Positions 32,251 through 43,756 of a stretch of DNA of 64,000 nt are shown piece after piece. The position numbers and the translations under genes are program-made. The notes beneath the pieces are model-generated. The model searched no databases. It saw only the letters and a program-made list of their open reading frames with translations, and was not told the origin of the DNA. Positions within the stretch are counted from its first letter, which is position 1. Every line of letters begins with the position of its first letter. This stretch comes from Dichetophora obliterata. Its lineage: Eukaryota > Arthropoda > Insecta > Diptera > Sciomyzidae. Location of the stretch: the NCBI GenBank assembly GCA_963920525.1, contig OY986436.1, positions 89,782,470 to 89,846,469 of the forward strand. The letters run 5' to 3'.

Positions 32251-33004
32251 CAACGGATAGCTTTTTTGCGACTCTGAGTATATCCGAAAAAAATATGTAC
32301 AAAAACCTACTCACCCTTAGCGCACGCAACTTGACTCATATTCTCTTCTACGAAGCTAGAATGCGGCGGCTCAAATAAATATGAGTATCCTAAGTCAAGA
32401 GTCGGATCGGGAAGATCGGGGTTTTAGGTTCATAAATACTTATGGTTGTTGTCGTTTTGCTGATACTTATCCTACTTGCCGAAATAATCAAAATCGACAC
32501 AAGCAGCCGAATCACTCGGCTCATCTGCCACAGATATAAAAACAGAGCGCAGTAGAGCGTAGCAGTAAAAATTGAGCGAGTTTTTTGTATTTGTTTTGTG
32601 CTATTTTTTCTTGAGCATTTGAATAATTGAGATCTTTAGAGCATTTAGATCTTGTGTTGCTTTTTGTTTTTATTTTACACAGTGAAATGGAACTCTTACC
32701 TCTCCATTTTTGCGTTAGTTTGAAGGTTTCATTAGCAATTTTTTCATTATTTTCTTGCGTATTCATTTTCTGCAATCAGCAATTATTATTAAATTTGTAA
32801 AGTTTTTTTTATTTTTCCGTCACCTTAAGTTGCCAAATCACACGCGCATAATTTAAATGAAACTTCTACTGTACTTGTTTACACACAAGAAGCAAACAAA
32901 CACTGGCGCCGGCCTTTGTTTTCTTTTTGCTTATGCCTAACAAACCAAAATCACAAGCGTTTATGTTGTTTTCTTCTCCCTAGAGTGCAACAATAAAATA
33001 CCAA
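32251..33004. other. Intergenic DNA
   Basis: No gene I can support. A minus-strand ATG frame ending in an AG|GTAAGAG donor-like site (about 32765-32690) could be a first exon but has no partner. Confidence 0.35.
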
Positions 33005-34112
33005 GGCTGTGTGCCAAAAGGAAACTTTTCAGTCGTGGTAGGATAGAAAATATCAAGTTGAATACAATTTTTGAGTGTTGAAATAAATTTGTCTTTTTCG
33101 TTGTATCAAATGTACGATGTCGTTTCGGTCGTGTTTTAGCGCAAATATTTTATTTAATTTGCATTCCATTCAATTTGCGACATATTTAATTCGAGTGCTT
33201 GTACTTGCAACTTGTATCGTAAACTTGTAATATTGTAAACTTAAAAAATAACAAAATAATAAAAATAAAAAAAAACTAAAGTGCTTGAGTTTGTGTGTCT
33301 GTTGGCCAACGATCTTAGGGTACATCAGCAAGTCCAGACAAACGTCCTCCAAGTGCCACCACCAGCAAGTGCAATGCAAAATATCTTGCTAGCCAACATC
33401 CTCCGAGTGCCATCACCAGCAGCACAAGCAAGTGGAGCGCAAATTTCCTGATGCTTTTGCTTGCCAACGTTCTCCGAGAGTCGCCACGAGCAGCACCAGC
33501 AAGTGCAGCACAATTCAATTGACTAGTCAACTCTCCAATATTTCAGAAGCACCATTTCAGCATGTCTCAAGCGCAGAGGCAAATTTCTGCCATTATACTC
33601 CGGCGTGAATTAAATAAATTGAAAGCGGAGAATTTGCGCTTCATTTGCTTGTGCTGCTGGTGGTGGCACTTGGAGGATGTTGGCTAGCAAGAAATTTTGC
33701 ACTGCAATTGCTTGTGCTGCTGGTGGTGGCACTTGGAGGACGTTCGCCAGCAAAGAAAGCCAATTAAACTTTGCTGGACTTGCTGATGTACCCTGAGACC
33801 GTTGGCCCACAGACACGCAAACACAAACTCAAGCACTCTAGTTTTTTTTTATTTTTATTATTTTGTTATTTTTTAAGTTTACAATATTACAAGTTTACGA
33901 AATAAGTTGCAAGTACAAGCACTCGAATTAAATACGTCGCGGAAATTGATGCGTTTTTTTTCATTATTTTTGTTTGACTGTCAAAATTTGTAGTAGCCAC
34001 TGGGGCTAACACTAATTTTGACAATTATATTCACCTCACAAGTGCCAAAAATTGCTCTACTAACTGTCAAAATTTTATCATCCGAATGAAAAGTTTCCGA
34101 TTGACACACAGC
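33005..34112. mobile_element. 1.1 kb foldback element with repeated internal units
   Basis: Ends GGCTGTGTGCC and, reversed, TGCTGTGTGTC, both followed by GGAAACTTTTCA. Longer inner arms (CAATATTACAAGTTTAC type and AGTGCTTGAGTTTGTGTG type) mirror each other across 33280-33850. The centre is built from direct and inverted copies of a ~40-bp unit (TGCTGGTGGTGGCACTTGGA and so on). Frames across these units repeat a LLANVLQVPPPAAQA-like peptide by arithmetic and need not be coding. A single arm recurs at 22935. Confidence 0.7.
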
Positions 34113-34521
34113 ACAAGAACGGGTTTTCGAGAAAAAAAAACAAAATATGAGAGCTGACATTGCCTGTCGACAAGTGCTTACGAAAAGTGCATACGCAAAA
34201 AAAACATGCACACAAATAACCAACAGCAGCGATCTATTGTGCGTTGAAAACATTTACAAAACACTGAAATTTTCAAATTTAAAAAAATATGGAAAAAAAG
34301 CAATCCAAAAATTAGTTTGCATTTTTATTATCATTTTATTTCAATAAAAGCTTAACCTAACTAATTAATGTTATGAGACGTTGGCAGAGAAGGAGCAGTA
34401 CGTAGAGTACACTCAAAATACATTCGAATCGAGCGCCTTTGTAATAAACTTACTCAACGCACTTATTGAAAACGGCTCGAAGTGGTTCGAGTCACGCCGC
34501 TCTCGGATATGAGAATGTACT
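34113..34521. other. Intergenic DNA before copy B
   Basis: About 400 bases with no gene or clear repeat. A GAGTAC/GTACTC-rich, higher-GC patch lies near 34395-34510. Confidence 0.35.
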
Positions 34522-36057
34522 TATCAAAGAGTAGTAAACAGTTATCAGTTCTGCACAGTTGCGTTTGTGCAGACATTTGTAATCAGTGAGGATTGAGCGA
34601 AAGTGGATGTGAAGGAAAATAAAATTGAAATTTTTCGGCTGACTTTGCTCAGCTCTGTTTAGCTGACGTAGCTTTGTGGTTGCGACGCTTAGCGATGTAT
34701 GAGCTGTATGAGTGCGAAGAAATAGAAAATAGAAAGCGTGTGATGAAGCGAAAAGAAAATAGTTTGCTATTGTTTCTTTTCGCTTTGGTATGACTTTTTT
34801 TGTTTCCTATAAGAATCTTGCACTCATATGAATATTTACATTTTTTAGCTAGATTGGATTTGGTAAATTGAATGAATTAACCAATTTCAATCTTTTTAAA
34901 TGATGAGAACATTTTTATGCCCCCCTTTACCTATAAATTTATTTTAAATCTTGCAGGTAAGAAATTTTTTAATTTTAAGCTACATTTTTTACCAATTTCC
35001 AGGTACTATGAATTCAGCAAATTTTTTAATTTGAAGCTAAATTTTTTACCAATTTCCAGGTACTATGAATTTAGGAAATTTTTTTAATTTAAAGCAACAT
35101 TTTTTAACTAGATTGGATTTGGTAAATTAAATGAATTTACAAATTTCCAGCTATTTAAATTATGATAATATTTTTATTTGACCTTTACCTATAAATTTCT
35201 TTTAGTTCTTGCAGGTACAATGATTTAAGAAATTTTTTAATTTAAAGCTAAATTTTTTAGCTACATTGCATTTGGTAAATTAAATGAATTTACCAATTTC
35301 CCTCTTTTCAAATTATTATAAATTGATTTAAATAACTTTTAAGCTACATAGTATATACACATATATGAGATATATATACTTTCTTTATGTAAAAATATAT
35401 ATACAAATTTCTGTCAATTGTTGCAGGTATTTAGAAAATTTTTTTCATTTTAAACAAACTCAGAATGTTTACGAAAGTGTTTAAAATATTAAATACCATC
35501 TAAAAGTTTGAAACATTAAAATTTATGAAAGTATTTTGTTGTGTTTTCAAATCCAAAATATAAAACTAATTGTGTTTGTTTAATAATCCAAAAATGGTAT
35601 TGATATTTAAAGATATTTTTTTTCATTTTAATTACCTTCTTTAAACAGTATTTGTTGTGGTGACATAAAGTTCCTTGTTTTTTTTTTTATTTTGAGATTT
35701 TATTAAAATTTTGTATAAAATCTATTAGGTGAAGGTATTTAATAAGTTTTTATTTTTAGCAAACAGATTTTTTAATAAATTAATAAAATTAATCAATCAA
35801 TAAAGGAAGCAATAAATTCATCTTTTTATGAATTATGAATTTATTTATAGATTTTTTAATAAATTAATCAATTAATAAAAAAATCAACAAATTCATCTTT
35901 TATTCATTTTAAAGCAAAATAATGTCTTACATACATATGAATTTATTTTGCAGTTTTGGTTTTGAATTGTTGGTGTTTTAAAACTTACCTCATTTTGTTC
36001 TTCTAAAATGCATTTACAATATAAGTACAATATGTACAATATTTACATTATAAAAAG

Positions 36058-36206
36058 AAGTATATACAATATTTACAGTAAATATTTACAGAAATGTATT
36101 TACAATATTTAAATTGTATATACATTTACATATATTTTACAATTTAAATATTTAAATATTGTAAATACATTTCTGTAAATATTTACTGTAAATATTGTAT
36201 ATACTT
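36058..36206. repeat. Near-perfect palindrome of TACAATATTTACA units
   Basis: Arms of about 60 bases (AAGTATATACAATATTTACA and onward) mirror each other. The same palindrome is at 21232-21380 in copy A. ACAATATTTAC motifs are scattered through the centre of both copies. Confidence 0.8.
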
Positions 36207-37266
36207 AATTTCATAGTAAATATTGTGATTCCTTTAATTTCTGCTTAAGACATAAAATTCTTGTACTGAAAAATCATTTTTTTTTAATTGTGACGTTATT
36301 GAAAAAACCGAGAGATATGTTAACGTAGAATTTCTATTTCATTTTGTCACAAATATATATTTTTGTATATTTTGAAACATTAATAAAATGTCAAAAAATG
36401 TGTATGGTAAACGCCCCTATTAAATATTTAATATTGGGGTTAGCTGTGTATTTTCTCAGTTGTGTACTAATGAAATATAATACTCAGCTTAAATCATGAT
36501 TAGTACGGATTTTTCTTAATAATCAGTATTTTTGAAAGTTTCGAGTATTAAATTTTGTTATTGGTAAAATGACTACGTTTTGCATAACCATGATTTTTTT
36601 GCCGTATACTAGCCGCTTATGTAACTTGCATCGCTGCTGTACCATGCGAGGCTAATTCGATCATAATATTTCGAAATCTTTCTTATGGCATCGCTTACAA
36701 ACTTCTTTTTTCTTTTATAAAAATGACCGTTTTCAACTTTGGGCTCGGTAGACTCATTTATAATTTTCAAAATTTTCTATCTACTATTTCAGGTTTTTAA
36801 ATTCTTTTCTTCTTTCAAACACAACAAATTCTTACTTGTCTTTTTTTCCCGGACCAACAAAAGCTTTTTGTATATACTGTAAATATTGTAATTACATTTG
36901 TGTAAATATATACTGTAAATATTGTAAAAATTAAATTTTATAATGTAAATATTGTACATAAATTTTTGTGGTTGCAATAACCGTTTATTAAATTACTTTA
37001 TGTAATTTACGTATCTGTAAATATGCAAATATTGTAAATATTGGAAGTACATTTAATACTTTTACTTTTCTAGTTTTAAGTTGTAAATATTTACTTTATT
37101 GTATTACTTAGGTTAGTTAAATCCATGCAAAGTGTTTGCCTTAGTTGATAATTTATTACATTATGTAATAAGTTTTCAATTTAGTTTTAAGTTATTACAT
37201 TCTGTAATAAGATTTTCATTTAGGTTTAAATTATAACATTGTGTAATAAGATTTCCAATTAGTTTT

Positions 37267-38222
37267 AAATTATTAATGTAAGTTACCCAAATAAGGCCAA
37301 CCTAACGGGTTTTACCAGACAGAAGAGAAACAGGTTTTTTAAAACTTATTTTTGCAATTTTGTTTTTTTGTTTATTCAATTCTTTTTTCAAAAACATAAA
37401 AATAAAGCATGAAAAGGTAAAAAATATATCCAGCTCAGAAGGTTTTAAAAAGGTCTGATTTTTGCCATATTAGGACCACCATGTCTAAATAAGGCCCAAT
37501 ATATAACGGTTTTAGAAACATAACTAAACAGTCAGAAAATAATAAGATAAGAACACATATTGTTATTACAAATGTTGGTTTACATTTATACTAAACATAA
37601 ATGCTATTCATAGCTTTTTATTATAAAAACTTTTTCGAAAAAATACTTTTATTGCCAAAAGTTCATTTTGAAAATTAAAATAATGGCTTTTTAAAGAAAA
37701 TTTTGGTAATTTGCTGACCTTTATAGTTGAGGGCTTTCTTTTTCGTAGTTTTTTTCTGCCAGGTAGATTTAGGTGTGGACATGAGATCGGAAAAAGAAAG
37801 CCGGAAAGAAAAAAAATGTTTGGGCCTTTTTAGGCGCTCTCAATATAATTTCATTAATCAAGTTTTTCTCGGAATACACCACAGTTAGATTTGATCAATT
37901 AACCTTTTTGTTTTCGTTAAAATACCTCTCTTGATTTTTAATTCAAAGCTGGACATAGGCAATAGTTCATTCGTAGAATAACGGACTTTTACTGCGAGCA
38001 CAATATTACATCAACCACGTTGTTGACGCTACCGCTGACTTCGTTCGACTGTCACTCGCTTCACAGATGCGCAATCGAAGCAATTTTTTTGCATCGTTAT
38101 GCAGATATGAACATGTTTAAACGTGCACAAAATCATTTTGCAGGGAATGCAATAAATGTGCGTATTAGAAATCGGGCCTTATTAAGGCTTGGGCCTTATT
38201 TGGCAAAGGGACCTTACATTAT
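37267..38222 (+). mobile_element. ~0.95 kb TIR element nested in copy B
   Basis: Reverse complement of 19217-20163, with the same borders relative to the host foldback, so the insertion predates the A/B duplication. See the independent copy at 54302-55257. Confidence 0.7.
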
Positions 38223-39822
38223 GTAATAAGATTTCATTCTAGGTTTTAAGATATCATATCATATAATAAGCACCATATTATATTAAATAATAAGAGCAAG
38301 TTTAAAAATTTTTTAATTTTTTATTGAATTAGAAGAATAAAATGTGGTAAGTTTTAAAACACCAACAATTCAAAACCAAAACTGCAAAATAAATTCATAT
38401 GTATGTAAGACATTATTTTGCTTTAAAATGAATAAAAGATGAATTTGTTGATTTCTTTATTAATTGATTAATTTATTAAAAAATCTATAAATAAATTCAT
38501 AATTCATAAAAAGATGAATTTATTGCTTCCTTTATTAATTGATTAATTTTATTAATTTATTAAAAAATCTGTTTGCTAAAAATTAAAACTTTTTAAATAC
38601 CTTCAGCAAATAGATTTTATACAAAATTTTAATAAAATCTCAAAATACAAAAAAAAAAACAAGGAACTTTATGTCACCACAACAATTACTGTTTTAAGAA
38701 GGTAATTAAAATGAAAAAAAAATCTTTAAATATTAATACCATTTTTGGATTATTAAACAAACACAATTAGTTTTTTATATTTTGGATTTGAAAACACAAC
38801 AAAATACTTTCATAAATTTTAATGTTTCAAACTTTTAGATGGTATTTAATATTTCAAACACTTTCGTAAACATTCTGAGTTTGTTTAAAATTAAAAAAAT
38901 TTTCTAAATACTTGCAACAATTGACAGAAATTTGTATATATATTTTTACATAAAGAAAGTATATACATCTCATAGATGTGTATATAGTATGTAGCTTAAA
39001 AATCATTTAAATCAATTTATAATAATTTGAAAAGAGGGAAATTGGTAAATTCATTTAATTTACCAAATGCAATGTAGCTAAAAAATTTAGCTTTAAATTA
39101 AAAAATTTCTTAAATCATTGTACCTGCAAGAACTAAAAGAAATTTATAGGTAAAGGTCAAATAAAAATATTATCATAATTTAAATAGCTGGAAATTTGTA
39201 AATTCATTTAATTTACCAAATCCAATCTAGTTAAAAAATGTTGCTTTAAATTACAAAAATTTCCTAAATTCATAGTACCTGGAAATTGGTAAAAATTTAG
39301 CTTCAAATTAAAAAATTTGCTGAATTCATAGTACCTGGAAATTGGTAAAAAATGTAGCTTAAAATTAAAAAAATTCTTACCTGCAAGATTTAAAATAAAT
39401 TTATAGGTAAAGGGGGGCATAAAAATGTTTTCATCATTTAAAAAGATTGAAATTGGGTAATTCATTCAATTTACCAAATCCAATCTAGCTAAAAAATGTA
39501 AATATTCATATGAGTGCAAGATTCTTATAGGAAACAAAAAAAGTCATACCAAAGCAAAAAGAAACAATAGCAAACTATTTTCTTTTCACTTCATCACAGG
39601 CTTTCTATTTTCTATTTCTTCGCACTCATACAGCTCATACATCGCTAAGCGTCGCAACCACACAGCTACGTCAGCTAAACAGAGCTGAGCAAAGTCAGCC
39701 GAAAAATTTCAATTTTATTTTCCTTTACATCCACTTTCGCTCAATCCTCACTGATTACAGATGTCTGCACAAACGCAACTGTGCAGAACTGATAACTCTT
39801 TACTACTCTTTGGTTATACGTG

Positions 39823-42800
39823 GTAGTCTGCCACCTCATATATATTGTCAAATGTCGCACTACAGATTTATAATGCACTTTGCCCTAAAGCTTATGATCG
39901 CTTGCTACTGTTAGAATGTACTTTTTTGTTAGGGTAGGTGGCAGAGATTTGCATGAGACCATTCGTCAGTTTTTGCCACTCGAGTAGCAATCGTCGTCAG
40001 CCGTAGTCGCACACAAGAAAAAAATGCATATATACCGCTCGAGTTCGTAAAAAACGATTGCTGCAAAGCACACTTTGTCACGATTGCGAATTGATGCAAA
40101 GGCAGCCTCCAGACCACGAGATCATTCGGATGCTTCGCTTAAAGCTCGAGTGTCAGCTGCTGCATGAATTTTTGTTGTTTCCATACTTCTCTGACCTTCT
40201 CTAGCAGCGCGTTCTTCTTTGTGCTGTTTTAGTTTAGTTCCTCCTTTTAGTTTTAGTTTAGCTCCTTTTAGTTTATTGTTTTCTTTTATCTACTGTGGAG
40301 CAATCAGGAGAATTTTTTTTAATTGCCAGTAGCAAGTTTTATGACAGTAAATTTTTAAAGTAAGCTGAGCTAAAATTTGCATGAAAGTTAATCTTGAAAG
40401 CGACGTAAATTAGTAAACAAACTATTATTGAAAGTTTGTCGGTAAAATAACAACAATGTTTTGCTTTCAATGAACATTCTTTATCCCTTCAAGACAAGCG
40501 TTACCAAAACTCCAACACAATTAAAAAATGTTTGATGAAAACCAACACAAACTTGTCATTAATTTGTTTTTTTTTTTTATAAATGTGAGAAAGTGCAGGT
40601 TTAGCAAATGTCACGAGCTGAGCTAAGTTGTGAAAGTTAGAAAGAGATCCTTCTGACAACTGTTGTAAAGAAGCGACGTGTGCTGCAAAATTTTATTAAA
40701 CAATTTTATAGAAAAAGCCCAGAAAAATGAGTATTCAACCCAAATGTATGCAGTTTTTCAAAACGGGCAGGTATTTATTAATAAAACAAATTTTGTACAA
40801 CTGTTAACTTGTCAAAGAATGGCTAAAATTTTAGGTTATGTTGTATAGTCGAACTGTAAAAAACACTTCAGTCTTTAATTTTGATTCATTTAATTAAATA
40901 CCTCTAATTTCGGGTTTAAGAACTGCGAAATTTCTACAAGAACTTAGTGCCAGAATATATTTAGAAAAGTCGAAGAAAAGCGTAGAATATGATTTGATCA
41001 ATATTATAGATTTGTGATATTTATCAAAAGCGGCGAATATGGACAATTTAAAATTATGTTACATTAAATTTAAAATAGGTTATGTTTAATAGTAGATACA
41101 GTAAAACTGAAAATAAAAATTATTTTAATATATAAAAGAGTTTGCTTAACCTTTAATTACCAACCTATAAAGACACCCGTAAATAAAACTCACAATTATA
41201 AGGACTCAAGCGTATAAATCTTAAAAAATTTTAAACTCGAAATTAGTTAAACCTTTTTTATTAGTTATAAATAGTTTTTTATTAATTTCATTCACTAATT
41301 CTATGCTTAGAATAATTTTGAACATAGTGCTACTAGGTGTAATCCACCCTACTTTTGAAATCACACGTATACGTTAGTTTAGTCAAATTTTACACATCAC
41401 CATCCTAAAACTAACATAAACTTTATTCTGCAAACTTACTTAAGTTTCTTACAGCAATTCGTGTTTAGTAATGTTTTATTTTTAAGACTTTTTTTCTTTA
41501 TTTTTTTTATGTAATTGTTTGCGTTTTTTACGTCACTTATGTCAGTTTTTAGGTCATCAAAGTACGAGCCCTGGCTATTAATATATTTATTGTATTTTTC
41601 TATTATATGCAACTGTTTTATTGTTTCTATAACAAAAATATTTTTAATACATAATAAGAAACAATAAAATAACATTTTAGATACAATATAAATATCTTGT
41701 AAAAAAAATTATATTAAATATTTTATAAGAATATTTAGTAAAATATTCGTTTCATTCGCCACATAACTCATTATATTTTATTATATATTTTATCTTTGTG
41801 AGATGAATATTAAAGGCTGAAGGTTAAGTTGTTTGTGTGAGTTCCTTAAAATAATCCTTGGTTGCAATAGCATTTATGAAGATTCCTCAAATATTTCGAT
41901 TCTAGTGATGGCCATTCGTGTGATGGAATGGTTTGAAATAGCCTCTTAAAATAAATTTATTTGTCAAAATATTGGTTGGTGTAATAGTTTTAAGAAATAA
42001 ACTACCAGAAATTATATGGCGAAAAAAACTCTTCCTATCTGCATTGATCTGCAACAATTGAAATGTATGCAATCGGATGAAAGATATGCTTTTTTTTCAT
42101 ACATATTTTTGATATATTTTGTTTCAAAATATTAATACAAAACTTACTTGATCTAAAGCTCGCAATTTAATTCGTGTGATTTACACAAAGCTTTTAAAAT
42201 TAAAATATCTTCATAAGTTGTATTTTGTTTTTAATTTCTTACAATATTTTTCAGTATGTGCTTATTTTATAATTTATATTTTAGTTTTAATATAGATCAA
42301 TATACGGAATTCTGACCAGGAATCAATCAATAATTGCAGCCACTCAAAACCTTTTGAAAGTGAGAAACGATATCTTGAAAGTGAGAATAGCATTTGAATT
42401 AATTATGTTTTTGTACGTAATTTAAAATAATTAATAAGTAATTAAATAATTAATAAATGCACGAAAACAGCATTTTCATTAATCCGAATGCAAAAATTTA
42501 ACATTTGTTGATGCTGATTGGAAGAACTTTTTCATAACTTTTATTTCTGACAGTATATATTTTTTAAACTACCACACCAGCCAATATTTTTACAAAAAAC
42601 TTGATTTTTAGAGGTGATTTAAATCCATTCTAGCTCACGGATGGCTATCGCTATAGCCAAAATATTATAATATAAAATTCCTGACTACCTTTTATATGAC
42701 ATAGCATTCTTTTGCAAAAAATCGTCCAGTTTTGCGCAAAAATTGTTAAACTGTTTTTGTCTTTTTTTTTGCCCTATGATTTTTTTGGGCAAATTTATTT

Positions 42801-43403
42801 ATACCAAAATGTTGTTATTATATTTAATGTCTCAAAAATAATTTACATAAAAAAATAAATCCAATATCTCTTTCCAATCAAAGGTTATGGCTTCAAACAA
42901 AAATTTTTTTATACCATTGGCTATATTAATAAAAGTAATTTTCACATTAATCGTTTTCAATTCCTGCTATCCACCTCGCAGTCGAATTAGCATAGAAGTT
43001 GATTGTTGACATATTTTTTCGGCAACTTGTGCGATTATAACTCTAATTAAAATCTCATTTTATAATATTGCAGTTTTTGTGTCTGGTAACAACATTTGCA
43101 GAATAAAAAAATGCAACTAATATTTTTCCTTTGTGCGAATGAGCATAAAAGCATGGATTTTCCTTGCTTTTGGCGATTGTTCCTCATGTCTTGCCTTGTT
43201 TGACATTCTTATGTCGCAGACGTTCGTAATCGCTAGCGCTCACACTCTAAGCATTCGTATCAACAGCGATTGGTACATGCATTTGCGCATTAATTTAAAT
43301 GCAGGAAGCACATTCGGTGCTCGTTTATTGACGAGACAATCGAAACGCCATTTGAATGCACTCAAGCTGTTCTCTGGTAGGTGGCATACGACCACGAATA
43401 TCT
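39823..43403. mobile_element. Possible 3.6 kb element with ~20-bp TIRs
   Basis: ACGTGGTAGTCTGCCACCT at about 39828 is mirrored by AGGTGGCATACGACCACGA at about 43380 with three mismatches. TCTGCCACCT also mirrors AGGTGGCAGA at about 39935, so the left end may be a smaller unit. The ~3.5 kb interior is AT-rich with no recognised gene; a 91-codon frame at 43133-43408 shows no domain. No target duplication was found. Confidence 0.35.
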
Positions 43404-43528
43404 TCTAAACATCACTATAAATTAGTATTATATACAATAAAATATATGTGTCGTTTAGTTTCAAAACGGTGTCTACTCCAAAAGATAAAAAAAATTCTAA
43501 AAGTGATTGCATAATAGACATCTGTATG

Positions 43529-43532
43529 AATA
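43529..43532. other. Target-site duplication AATA of Gypsy element 2
   Basis: AATA at 43529-43532 and 49214-49217 flank the LTRs. A perfect 4-bp duplication confirms the ends of the element. Confidence 0.9.
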
Positions 43533-43756
43533 TGTGGAAATTAAATATTTTCACGAGAAATATAATAAAAATTTGTTCGTACGTTTGGAATAATTTATTA
43601 GATACTGAAAAATTTTGAAATATTTTTATACATTTAAAATATGAAAACTTAATTCTAAAAAATACAAAAATAACTTAAAAACTAAGTGGTTTTAAAACAA
43701 AGTGTTTTACATACAATTGAAACAATATTAAAATGTAATAATAAGATAACACTACA
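43533..43756 (-). mobile_element. 3' LTR of Gypsy element 2
   Basis: 224 bp, identical as far as I can read to 48990-49213. In element orientation it starts TGTAGTGTTATC and ends TTCCACA. It contains TATAAAAA (complement of 43623-43630) and AATAAA (complement of 43594-43599). The purine-rich GGAGGGGGAATAATG next to it is the likely polypurine tract, overlapping the end of pol. Confidence 0.95.

Larger units (their letters stand above)
34522..39815 (+). mobile_element. Foldback element copy B (complete, 5.3 kb)
   Basis: The ends are CAAAGAGTAGTAAACAGTTA at 34522 and its mirror ...GTTATC-like TAACTCTTTACTACTCTTTG at 39815. Terminal inverted repeats run about 34522-35997 and 38341-39815, nearly 1.5 kb each. 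The 2.3 kb centre holds a long palindrome at 36058-36206 and the nested element at 37267-38222. No transposase domain is seen. Foldback or Galileo-like elements have such architecture (comparison by form only). Confidence 0.88.

Noticed and set aside
32690..32765. First coding exon with a GTAAGAG donor on the minus strand
   Set aside because: One donor-like site and 23 codons without a partner exon or homology are not enough.
33315..33816. Repeated LLANVLQVPPPAAQA peptide as a real protein
   Set aside because: The frames exist on both sides of a foldback centre and follow the DNA repeat unit; no start or splice context supports a gene.
43133..43408. A small secreted protein gene (91 codons, hydrophobic start)
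   Set aside because: Located at the mirrored TIR of a possible element, no homology recognised, and the mirrored end runs through the frame's 3' part.
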